Below are positions 55,365 to 64,000 of a DNA stretch of 64,000 nucleotides, piece after piece; position 1 is the stretch's first letter; each line of letters opens with the position of its first letter. Under the pieces are notes generated by a model that saw nothing but the letters and a program-made list of their open reading frames with translations, was not told the origin of the DNA and made no database searches. The stretch covers positions 124,001 through 188,000 of the forward strand of contig QXCR01000002.1 of assembly GCA_004380135.1 (NCBI GenBank), given 5' to 3'. This stretch comes from Stemphylium vesicarium (taxonomy: Eukaryota > Ascomycota > Dothideomycetes > Pleosporales > Pleosporaceae). Position numbers and translations under genes: made by a program.

Positions 55365-55766
55365 TGAGCAGGGAGTAAGTGGCATTCCGGTGCTTCCAGA
55401 AATTGAATGGTCATTCTGCATAGATTTTCTATGATTGCGCACCCTGCTCCAGTCCTTTAATCAGAAGTAGCGGATCGTCAGAACTGTAGCTATACTACGC
55501 CTTCATTCACGCTGTCTAATTTCCCTGTTTGGGTTGCATGGTGATATACTAGCGCAGCCAAAAGTCTCAGTCACCTTGACTTTACTAGCATGCTAGCGTA
55601 CAATCACCCGATGAGGTATTCCTGTACTTTCTACTTCGCCTATTTCAGTCGACTTCACTTCTACTACTGGCGCTTTTCTAAAAACAAGATCCCTGATTCT
55701 TCAGCTGATCACCAATCTACATTCCTTCGGACGTGCTTTTGTCGCGATCCCATTACCTCTTTTGCC
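55365..55766. other. Intergenic
   Basis: About 400 bases. An upstream ATG at 55590 is in frame with the next gene, but the intervening sequence (Phe/Tyr/Cys-rich) looks like 5' UTR. Confidence 0.45.
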
Positions 55767-56911
55767 ATGGGTCAAGACAACCGTTTAACGCTGCGAGATT
55801 TCCTGCAGTATGCTGAAAACAACATCGACCACGGTTACGAAACGCTTGCCAACATCGATCTCTACCATTTCAAAGTCAAGACTTTCATAGACGAGTACAA
55901 ATGCCGCGACGAAGATCATATGGTCCCTGTCGGTAGCTACTTCTCCCGAGGTGGTCATCAAGAAGTGTGGGCACGCGCGACCGGATTAGAAATTAAGTAC
56001 TACCATGGCTACGAAGATGGATTCGAGCTGCCACGCATTGAGGATATGTTCATCAACCGCATCTACTACCATGTCCCATTCTGCTACATTGCCGGCCCAC
56101 AGGACACGCCTATGAATAAGAACCGGCGCCTCGGTGTGAACGCAGTAGAGGCTGTCATCAATTTTACTTTCCTTAAGCGCGGTTGGCTTGTTCACATCGA
56201 CAATAAGAAGGTCACGGACGTGCTGGGTGCCTTCAAGTATGCGTGCGAAGTCTATGAGCCGAGGAATCAAGCGGCTGAGGATGAAGCTAAGATCAAGCAA
56301 GAGAAGACTGACGAAAACGAGCGGGCACAGTCTCGTGCTTGGGGTCGTCGACAGGATCAATGGCCTGGAGGTGCTTCATCCCCGTATAATGACGACAACA
56401 ATGATGACTGGCATGGAGGAGCGTCGTTACCGGATGTGAAGAGCGAGCCCACAGACGAATGTGGTGGCTGCTCCCAGCTTCTGACTACTCCAAGCAGCGG
56501 TGGAAAAGCCCACACCCATCCTCGGACTTCATGCCACGGCATGTCCCCTTCTGGTCTCTCACGCTTTCCGATACGCCGTACGCCAACTACCATTACCCCA
56601 CGTCGTGGGTTATCTTCTATCACGACAGGCGTTCTCTTACTGACGTATCTCTCAGGTAGACACCGTGATCCAAACACCAGGGCAAGTCGGTCCTCTTTGT
56701 TCCCCAACGATGTTTCGCTGCAATGCCTAATATAGTCACTAACCTTTAGTACGCTCACTACAGCGCTGGCGAAGCTAACGTCCGTGATCAAGTCCACGCT
56801 GCCGAGCTCGCCCTGGCTCAGGAACGTTCTCGACGTCAGGAGGCGGAGGAGAAAATTTGAGAGTTGAAGGCTTTGGTTAACGCTTTGGCTCAATGCGCAT
56901 ATACATACTAA
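55767..56911 (+). pseudogene. Accessory protein with disrupted C-terminal coiled coil
   Basis: The ATG at 55767 opens a clean frame of about 230 residues (LTLRDFLQYAENNIDHGYETLAN, GGHQEVWARATGLEIKYYHGYEDGF, FLKRGWLVHIDNKKVTDVLGAFKYA), unrecognised as a family. Beyond about 56460 the frame turns low-quality and stops at 56733-56735. A downstream exon-like segment after acceptor TTTAG (56750) reads GEANVRDQVHAAELALAQER into TGA at 56858-56860, and the same frame continues ELKALVNALAQ to a stop at 56909. The phase of that segment does not match the donor available in the first frame. I infer at least one frameshift plus a CGA-to-TGA-like nonsense change near the end. The first part could still yield a 322-residue product. 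Confidence 0.45.
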
Positions 56912-57891
56912 GCGCGGAAGAGTGTGATACGGGATGCTCAAGCATAGTAGGGAGCGTATTAGATGAAGGATACAACAAGTAAACGGCACTGAAGGAATCG
57001 TGCGGACATTCTTCATGGTATCTGTGGTGGCAATGTTGCATCGGCTTCATTCTCTTATCACTTTCATGCTGCCAGGCCCTGTGTTGGCGTTTTCGTTGAA
57101 AGCTTATAATGGTTGCTTACATCCATGATGGACTATGATATCTTTCCTCTAATGTCAGGTGCTATTTTGTCTATTTCACATTGGTCGCATTGGTAATCTG
57201 TGACGTCAATGCTGACATATGGTCGCTCTTTTCTTAGCCTTGCAGCCTGTGGATGGCTCTCACCTTCACCTCACAAAACGCGAGCCCTGCTTGCTGATTT
57301 CCAAGCTTGACGCGGTCCCACACATTTCAACTTATCTCTGCCTAATTGCCTTCACTACTACAAATTTCCTGCGAACGGCATTGAAGCGATTCCAGTCGCT
57401 GCATCATTGGGAGTGAGTGCTGAGAGCTATCCCGAATGCTGTGGCTTGAACAATAGCTGACTCAACGTGAAAACACCTCTAGGTTCCGCAGCAGAAGCAC
57501 TGCGCTGAGCGAGCTCCACCCGATAGCTTACAAGAAACAATGCACTTTGAATGATTTCAAGGAAGATGCCCGTACTCGGTATCCGGTCCAGTTTACCCTC
57601 ATCGCGAATATAGCTGCCTACAGATTCGAAAGAATCTCTTACGTGGCCAGCAATCAAGAACGAAAGCAATGCTAGTCGCGCTGTGCTGGAGCAGACTCGC
57701 AATTCGGAGGATCGAGACACTATGTTCGAGGATCAAACTGGATTGAATCGAGCAGTACTGGAGGCGGATGGTCCGATATCTCAAGACAACCGCCGGATCA
57801 TGACCAGCTTCCCTAGTCGCAGTCATCTGGATGCTCACAGTGCATTGCCTGGACAAGGTTCACACCGTAAGCATACTCAAACTGCTTACAG
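56912..57891. other. Intergenic
   Basis: About 980 bases. The plus frame at 57683-57895 and minus frames at 57427-57856 overlap and show no motif. Possibly more decayed coding sequence. Confidence 0.4.
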
Positions 57892-58290
57892 ATGACATCT
57901 GACATCACCTCCCAGATCGAGTCACTCGCACATCACTTCTGGTAAGCTACCATAATCCTCGATCCAGTACGATATTTAGTTCACTAATCAATCTTTTTGT
58001 GCTTTTAGGAACACGTCATAAACTACGAGTCCCAGATCGACGCCGAGATTACACAAGCGAAAGAAGATATATTGTTTCTCCAAGCCAAGGTCGCGGAAGA
58101 AGGGCAGCGTCGCCGCAACGCAAAGGATTCTAGCAAGGAATGGAGGCTGAAATATGAGGAAGAAGCTAGGGAGAGTGCAGAATGGAAGAGAAAGTACGAA
58201 GCAATAAGAGAGAAGTTTGTTAAAAGCAAGGAGCGAAACAAGCGACTGAAAAGTAGAGCTGATATCAAGAAGGAAGATGAGAGCAGTTAG
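57892..58290 (+). pseudogene. Small coiled-coil gene with a phase break at its intron
   Basis: ATG at 57892 starts SDITSQIESLAHHFW, then donor GTAAGC; after a pyrimidine tract and CTTTTAG the second segment reads HVINYESQIDAEITQAKEDI and continues as a highly charged coiled coil (EEARESAEWKRKYEAIREKF) to the stop at 58288-58290. Splicing at these otherwise good sites leaves the two parts one base out of phase, so the joined message would stop at once. Segment two has no ATG of its own. Either one base was lost or I have misread the splice site. No family recognised. Confidence 0.4.
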
Positions 58291-58684
58291 GAAAACGAAT
58301 GGGGAGCGCAGGAGCAGCTGATGAACTCATTGCACGTTCGATAGAGCAGAGATTACTAGTCCGCAAAAAGGCTTCGATGGTACGCAGGGGAAATCAAAGC
58401 TTGCTCCAAAGTACAGACCGCCACCAAACAAATATCTCCAAACAATCTTCATTTCTTAATAATAGCCGTTCTAGAGAAAAGAAAAAGCGTTCCAACAATG
58501 TGTGGTAACTGTTCGCTTCCTTTTGGTCGAGACAACCACTTGACTGAACAGTTAATTACAGTAAAGTCAAAGAGCTAAACACGAATGAGGCGCACATATC
58601 TTCTAATGTGCTTCTTTCCTCAACGTGCCTACGCATTGACGTCCGCAATTTCTACTTGAGAACAGTTGTGCACATCTCTACACC

Positions 58685-58943
58685 CTACAGCGGCATGTGA
58701 GCCATGTCCGCTACCTCTCGATATAGTAAACTTCTCTTGTACATGCCAATCTTGCCCTTAAGAAACGGGTACAAAGCCCGAGCCAATCTCTCAACCCTCC
58801 GAACGCCTCTCCTAACATCTAAGCCTCCATCCCGCAGCATGCGCTGAATCCAAGCACGTTATTTTTGCGGCTCAGACTCTAGCGCAAACACTGCACCTCA
58901 CCGTTCGCCACTGGCGCTCAGGCGTGTGTGGGTGTGTGACCAT
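58685..58943 (-). CDS. Candidate 66-residue spliced gene
   Basis: Minus-strand exons 58943-58902 and 58843-58685 join in phase 0 (donor GTGAGG, 58-base intron with an AATAAC branch, acceptor ATTCAG). The product starts VTHPHTPERQWRT and then reads DVRRGVRRVERLARALYPFLKGKIGMYKR and LLYREVADMAHM. It is basic, Arg/Leu-rich and without a signal peptide; a mitochondrial or ribosome-related role would suit its composition, but nothing is identified. The frame stays open upstream to about 59107, just after the GAA/TTC tract, so a longer 5' exon is possible. Each exon is too short to stand out alone. Confidence 0.4.
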
Positions 58944-60134
58944 GATCGGGGATGCGCGTAGTCCAACGTCGGCGGCTGGCGTAGAAGCGAGTGTGGCATA
59001 CGCCCCGGTTCCCCGATTGTTGAACGTCGACGTCGCAGGCGCTATTCTTGTAGGCGAGCTGAGTCGATCATGCGACGAAGCAAAGATGTCGCGTGCATTG
59101 AACGTTGCTTTTCAAGGGGAAGAAGAAGAAGAAGAAGAAGAAGGAGGGAGAAGCTGTCGCGAAAACGCGGCTGGTCGGTCTGTCTTCGACAGCTTGTCTA
59201 TCGCGTCAACGGCTGCTATCTGAACCCGAAAGCTCAATCCCACGTTTCCCACTCCCAAAGTCGGTATAAAATCCCGAGGTACGTATACCAAACCCTTTCT
59301 TCCCCTCCTACCTTCGCGCTCGCTCTCCCGTTCACACGTGGGGAAATACCAACGCGGCCGTTAGGCGTGCGTCTTAGTGCGGGATGTTCGATTGCACTAA
59401 TCTTCCGACCGCGGCGCTAGTCGGGGGCTGTGATGAGCGAAAAAGCAACGAGATGCTCCACAAGGGCTTGACCAAAACAGTTACCAAGTGCAGTAGTCGT
59501 GGGCCTGACAGTCCATAGTTTTGGGTTTTGCATATAGACGCATTGGTGCGATCGTCGGAACTTTGTTGGGGAGACAGGTGGTGAGGGCGTATGATTGGCA
59601 ATCGTGGAGGTGTCATCCAGAGCGCTTATAGCCAATGGGACTTGCCCGAGGGGATCACCGTGAGAGCAGAGATGCAGTACCCTGCTGCGAGGGCGGGCGA
59701 ATCAATAGAATGATATGCAACGATATGATGCTGATACATGAGCGTGAGTTGCTAAGGACGCAATGTGTGCGACCGGGGTATATTTCAGGCGTACTATGAA
59801 CCCTGGAGCTAAAAGTACAACGGGCGAATAAAAGTCGAACATGAGGCTTTTTAAGGCAAGCGCGATGAATCCAGTAAATCGTACACGTATTGAGACAGCC
59901 CCACCGTCATGAAATGTCGTGGTACAGGCGGATATGCATGAGTAACAAAAGAAAGAGAGATCGCTGGAAAACATGATGAAGGGACATGTTGATGACGACG
60001 GTGGAAGTCAGGCTGTTGCAGTAGCGATGGTGGTACAGGAAATAGATAGCCGAGTGTGACAAGCGCATGCATCTGGCATGTCACATGCGGTGGCGTCTCA
60101 TGGAAGGATCCCGGAACAAGAGCGACCAATTAGA
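58944..60134. other. Intergenic
   Basis: About 1.2 kb upstream of the candidate small gene and downstream of TSC1. Short frames on both strands without motifs. The GAA tract within it is listed separately. Confidence 0.4.
59119..59143 (+). repeat. (GAA)8 microsatellite
   Basis: A perfect GAA trinucleotide run of about 25 bases. On the minus strand it is a TTC pyrimidine tract directly before a GAAAAG that could act as a splice acceptor for the candidate gene downstream. Confidence 0.8.
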
Positions 60135-63100
60135 TCACATGATACCCTTTAATCCGCGAAAGCCTCCAGTCTTGGAAGAAGAAGGCTTCTTCTGATCCTT
60201 GTCTTTGACCTTCTTCCCGATGTTTTGGGCGCCTCCTACTTTAGAGTCAGTCTCAGATTTTGTGAGACGTGATCCAGACGACTCACCTCGACCGTATACC
60301 CGAACCTCTGACTTCACTTCTACTTTGTCTTTCTTTTCCCTGCTCGAGCTGCCATCCGTATCAGCGGAGAAGCTACTCTTACCGCTTGACTGAGGCGGTT
60401 GCAGCTGGTTATTTAGGGATGCATCGTGGGTTCCAGGGTAGTCCGGTCCATAGCCACCGCCAAAGCCAGGATACGGCGAGGGGGCTGTTTGAGATCGTTG
60501 TGTTTTACCATGCTGTAATGATTCGAATCTCGCAGGATGGCCTGATGACACAGTAGATCCTGGGCTATGAACTGAATCCGGAGAAAGGTACTGAGGATAA
60601 AATTCGTGTTCCTCACTAGGTCGCCCTTCTGTCGAAAGAGGGGGCAAGTATCTTGAGTTGTAGCTGTTCGCGTGTCGCGTGCTCAAACTTCGAGTGACTT
60701 GTGACGCACCAAAGTCAATCTGCCCAGCCTTGTCTCGGGGGTATAGTTGCCCGACCGTGGCTTGCTGTTCGCCTTCAAGCTCGTGATACTTCATCTGCAG
60801 CTCGGTGTATTGATCCAGAAGGCGGTAATGAGTCTTTTTCAGTTGCTGTAGCCGAGCATTGCTCGCTGCGAGCGCTGAATCGAGCATCTGTTGGACAGAA
60901 GGCGGCAGTTGTCCTGGTTTACCAGTATTCCTGTCAGAGGACTGCAGGCGCGCTTCTAGCTCCATGATGCGACGTTCATAGGCCTTGATGGAGCGTTCAC
61001 GTTCTTGCTCCCGGCTATTCAGGCGCATGTTCGCAATCTCAAGGTCATTGCGCAAATCGTTTCGCTCTTGCATGAAGATGTGCAGCTCTTTTCGCTGATC
61101 CTCGAATGCGATGATCTTTTCTTGCGCGGCCTCGAGTTCGCGTCGCACATCACTGTAGTCTTCCAGCTCATACTCCAGTGCTTTGGTCCGCTGCTGAGCT
61201 CTGAGTTGCTCTGCTTCTGCTCTCTCCACAATTTTCTTCAGTTGCTCGTAGTCGGATTGCGTCTTCTGCAGCTCGTACCGCAGACCACCTTCATCACTGT
61301 GCCAGTGCTTCTCGCTCTCCTTGTATGATCGCACCTTTGCGTTGAGTTCTCCTTCCCATTTCTTTGATTGGCTTCGGCTGGTGAGCGTTTCCTTCTTTAG
61401 CTGAGCGTAAAGTTCGTTGGCCTTGGCAAGGCGGGCTTTCAAGGTCTTGTTAGTGTTGATCAAGTTTTGTGTTTCGGCCTCCGCAGTCGCTTCTTTAATG
61501 TGCTTCCTCTGCAGCTGTCCGATATGCGCCAGATGCTGCAGCTTCAGGTATCGCTCAAAGTTCAGGTCGTTCCGAAGCAGCATGATTTCTCTTTGCAGAG
61601 ATGACATGGTATGGTTGTGGAATTCGCTTTGGCTGATCTGACTCTGTCCAGATACTGACCGGGCGAAGTTGTCTAGGTTAGGCTGCTCCACCACGAAGCG
61701 ATGTGCGGCAGTTGCAGACGGACTGGGCAAGTCAGACTTCCTCGGTTCTCTAGTAGGTGGCAGTGTAGGCGAGTCCATCATGTCACGACCTTTCAACAAG
61801 GGAGAGGCCATGGATTTGATGGATACGGCAGACTTGAGAGATTTGCTTCGTGGGGGGATTTCAAAGCCCTCGGGGACGTCAGGGGCATCGCCTGAAGGAG
61901 CGTTGACGGTTGACTGTGTGTTTCGCCAGCTGTCGTCTGACCCATGAACTGTTGTGCAATCCTGATCGTCCAACGTAAACTGTGTGGGAATATCCGGCAC
62001 GGGTGGCAATGCTGAGCTTGGGGGCGGGCCAGGGTCTTTCAACGTCGACGATACGGCCACACAGAGATCCATGCACTCAATAACGACGTCTGCGGGATCA
62101 CTCTTCAGCCACCTGTTTTCACTCAGCTCATCCTCAACTGTGGTAGTGAACATGTTTGGGTGCAGTAAATGGACTTGGCGATAAGGTTCCGTCCGGGTGT
62201 GGATGAGATGCTGGTCAAGATCGAAATCGCGGGCGCCGGGGAAGTTGAGCGATTTCAAGTACTTTCTGGGCTTGCGCACAAAGCTCATGAAGTTGAGCGG
62301 GAAGAGGCCATAGAGGAAAGTAAAGTAGTGCATGAGCGTGGGCGGGGATGATTCAGGGTAATCCATTGCTGGCTGGACCTGCTCCCAAGCCTGTTCAGAG
62401 TCTTCGTGTTCTTCTTCCTCGTCCTCTTCGCTGTCATCGTCTTGGTCTTCCATGTCTTCCGTCTTCTGGTCGCCACCCACTAGCTTGTCCCAACACAATA
62501 TTCTACAGTAAACGAGGAACATTTTCTCAAGGTGGTGATCCGAGGTCAAGACTCGGCATATGTGGGGCAGGAACATGATGAGAACGACGAGGGCGAGTTC
62601 TACAACGGTAGACGAGTTGTCTACGAGCAGGCATTTCTCTAAGTGCTGAATGAGAGGGGTTTCGAGGACAAGATGGAGGTGGGGTGGCTGGAGGCGGACG
62701 AAGGCGCTGAGCAGGTTGAGGGCTTGGATACGATGTTGCTTCTGCACGAAGAGGTCATCGAGTGTGAGGAGGAGGACCTTTGGCATCTTCCGTCCAAACG
62801 TCACCAGGACCGTTTCAAGCTCGTGGGCCACAAAGTCATTTTCCGGGGAGACCGAGTCCTGGGGCGAAGAAGGAACAGTGGTCCTTGCTAGGTATGCGTC
62901 GAGTATTTTCTTGGTGAAGAGGCCTGACAGGCGCGCGTGTTCCCCGTCTTGGTCCACTTCTGGGTCGTAGACCAGTATGCTCTGTACAAAGGCCCTCGCA
63001 TCCTCAATCTCGCACTTTTTGTATCCTATGCCGTCGATGATGGGCCTCAGCGCCGAGTTCCACCAGGCAGTCAGGCGTGCCTCTCCGGTTATAGCGGGCC

Positions 63101-63347
63101 GCAGCAGGCGCAGAGCCGCGAGGAAGGCGGCGCGCTTCTCCGGGTTGTTCGCGACATGGCGCTGGTAGAGGGCGTGGAGGTCTTCGTGGAAGCGCTGGGA
63201 GTCGTGGTCGTCGATGTCGTCATAACGGTCGAGGAAGGCGTCTATGGCTGCGCAGAGCTCGTCGGGCAGTGGGTATGGAACCGTGTTGGCAGAGAAGGTG
63301 GTGTTAAGCGCCTTGAGCGACTCGCGCATAGACCTGGGCAAGGCCAT
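60135..63347 (-). CDS. TSC1: Hamartin (TSC1) homologue
   Basis: Scaffold partner of tuberin (TSC2) in the complex that restrains Rheb/TOR signalling. A single frame of 1070 residues from the ATG at 63347. The N-terminal half is helical (HEAT-like): residues about 1-430, with LLTLDDLFVQKQHRIQALNLLSAFVRLQ, YFTFLYGLFPLNFMSFVRKPRKYLK and VVIECMDLCVAVS, the hamartin core. An acidic run (EDQDDDSEEDEEEEHED) marks a loop. From about residue 560 a long coiled coil begins (SSLQREIMLLRNDLNFERYLKLQHLAHIGQLQRKHIKEA, in parts), which binds TSC2 in other species. The tail is Ser/Pro/Gly-rich. A potential 51-base intron (60236-60286) lies near the C-terminus without breaking the frame; spliced length would be 1053. 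Confidence 0.92.
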   Translation of the reverse strand: MALPRSMRESLKALNTTFSANTVPYPLPDELCAAIDAFLDRYDDIDDHDSQRFHEDLHALYQRHVANNPEKRAAFLAALRLLRPAITGEARLTAWWNSALRPIIDGIGYKKCEIEDARAFVQSILVYDPEVDQDGEHARLSGLFTKKILDAYLARTTVPSSPQDSVSPENDFVAHELETVLVTFGRKMPKVLLLTLDDLFVQKQHRIQALNLLSAFVRLQPPHLHLVLETPLIQHLEKCLLVDNSSTVVELALVVLIMFLPHICRVLTSDHHLEKMFLVYCRILCWDKLVGGDQKTEDMEDQDDDSEEDEEEEHEDSEQAWEQVQPAMDYPESSPPTLMHYFTFLYGLFPLNFMSFVRKPRKYLKSLNFPGARDFDLDQHLIHTRTEPYRQVHLLHPNMFTTTVEDELSENRWLKSDPADVVIECMDLCVAVSSTLKDPGPPPSSALPPVPDIPTQFTLDDQDCTTVHGSDDSWRNTQSTVNAPSGDAPDVPEGFEIPPRSKSLKSAVSIKSMASPLLKGRDMMDSPTLPPTREPRKSDLPSPSATAAHRFVVEQPNLDNFARSVSGQSQISQSEFHNHTMSSLQREIMLLRNDLNFERYLKLQHLAHIGQLQRKHIKEATAEAETQNLINTNKTLKARLAKANELYAQLKKETLTSRSQSKKWEGELNAKVRSYKESEKHWHSDEGGLRYELQKTQSDYEQLKKIVERAEAEQLRAQQRTKALEYELEDYSDVRRELEAAQEKIIAFEDQRKELHIFMQERNDLRNDLEIANMRLNSREQERERSIKAYERRIMELEARLQSSDRNTGKPGQLPPSVQQMLDSALAASNARLQQLKKTHYRLLDQYTELQMKYHELEGEQQATVGQLYPRDKAGQIDFGASQVTRSLSTRHANSYNSRYLPPLSTEGRPSEEHEFYPQYLSPDSVHSPGSTVSSGHPARFESLQHGKTQRSQTAPSPYPGFGGGYGPDYPGTHDASLNNQLQPPQSSGKSSFSADTDGSSSREKKDKVEVKSEVRVYGRGESSGSRLTKSETDSKVGGAQNIGKKVKDKDQKKPSSSKTGGFRGLKGIM

Positions 63348-64000
63348 GTTAGCCGTGTCGTCGCGAGAAGTGGCGGGCGGTACAGGATTTTTTCCATCCT
63401 TACCCAGACATGTTGTCTTCTACCTCCAGTTCTGGGTGCTATTATTGATGCGCTATGGCAGGCATCGGAGGGTGATGGGCTACGAATTTGAGTCTTTCAC
63501 GGGCGTCTCAAGTAGAGTGCGGTAGAGGGCAAGAGGTGGTGCATATGTCACTGCTTATGCAGGGCCAAAGCTTTTTGACAGCGGGAGTGCGTGGGGTGGT
63601 GAATGAGGGACGGGGGACGGGCGGCGCAAGAGGCAGCACAAAGTTCAAGCAGCAGACTATCCAGAAGTTGCATGATGCTTTTGGGGCGAGCATGGCCTTC
63701 GGACGCGCCAAAAGGAATTCAGGACTTGCTGCCGGCGTCCCCAATGCGCTGACGGCCTGTTAGGGTCAGGGTTGCCGTGATGCTGGTCGAGGTGCAGCCT
63801 GCAGCGCCTAGCCGCGGCAGAAGGAAGGCGTGCCCGAGCGCCCCTCTTGCATCGCCTGGCAGGTCTGCAAGCCACCAAAAACGGCGGGAGCGCACTACAC
63901 TTGCTTGCTTTTGGACACGACCCCTGATGTCTCCCCAAGTGCTTTCGGCGCCTCTTCGCCAATCCCGTGTGTAACTATCAATTAGCATCCTCCGCCTCTG
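63348..64000. other. Upstream of TSC1, window end
   Basis: About 650 bases. GC-rich short frames on both strands, none with recognisable content. TSC1 promoter and start of the next intergenic or genic region. Confidence 0.4.

Noticed and set aside
17..64000. Transposable element or secondary-metabolite cluster
   Set aside because: No transposase, reverse transcriptase, terminal repeats, PKS/NRPS, P450 or cluster regulator was found; the lone acyltransferase-like pseudogene has no pathway neighbours.

Overview
This window is nuclear DNA of a filamentous ascomycete. The genes are split by short introns (mostly 48-75 bp, GT...AG, with CTRAY-type branch sites). Gene content includes hamartin, a Sec1/Munc18 protein, an Ndc80-complex subunit, a Pol I core factor, Elongator, a GH7 cellobiohydrolase and a Kei1-type sphingolipid subunit. 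The style of the small F-box-like and coiled-coil accessory proteins suggests Dothideomycetes, probably Pleosporales; that placement is inference from family resemblance, with no search behind it. Exon joins below were set by hand from splice signals and checked for reading-frame phase.

Layout. 0-5 kb: PPS1-type dual-specificity phosphatase (+) and mitochondrial 3-hydroxyisobutyrate dehydrogenase (-). 5-14 kb: mitochondrial ribosomal protein uS12m, an Asi1/Asi3-like membrane RING protein, and a Ufo1-type F-box/WD/UIM protein. 14-16 kb: a small hypothetical gene and the U5 snRNP protein Dib1. 16-21 kb: SEC1 (-) divergent from the mitochondrial RNA helicase SUV3 (+). 21-27 kb: KEI1, an F-box-like protein and a secreted GH7 cellobiohydrolase (-). 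27-30.8 kb: gene-poor, with one orphan membrane-anchor reading frame. 30.8-36.5 kb: complex I ESSS/NDUFB11, CHM7, GPN2 (-) divergent from BUB3 (+). 37-47 kb: a region of broken accessory genes (acyltransferase, AAA ATPase, STAND-like, F-box-like, coiled-coil) interleaved with intact ELP4, a small membrane protein and an SSP120-like EF-hand gene. 46.8-55 kb: hypothetical gene, DHX35-type helicase, SPC25 (-) divergent from RRN6 (+), DUF3237 gene. 55.7-59 kb: further damaged accessory genes and a candidate 66-residue gene. 60-63.3 kb: hamartin TSC1 (-).

Functionally the intact genes are mostly unlinked housekeeping: kinetochore and checkpoint (SPC25, BUB3), rRNA transcription and RNA work (RRN6, GPN2, DIB1, DHX35), mitochondria (uS12m, SUV3, NDUFB11, HIBADH), secretion and nuclear envelope (SEC1, SSP120-like, CHM7, Asi-like), and growth control (TSC1, ELP4). 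I see no secondary-metabolite cluster, CRISPR array, rRNA, recognisable tRNA or intact transposon. The main unusual signal is the contrast between clean housekeeping genes and accessory genes carrying premature stops and frameshifts, three of the stops being UAG where CAG would fit. Other points are a possible in-frame 51-nt intron in hamartin and two adjacent perfect palindromes in the cellobiohydrolase promoter.
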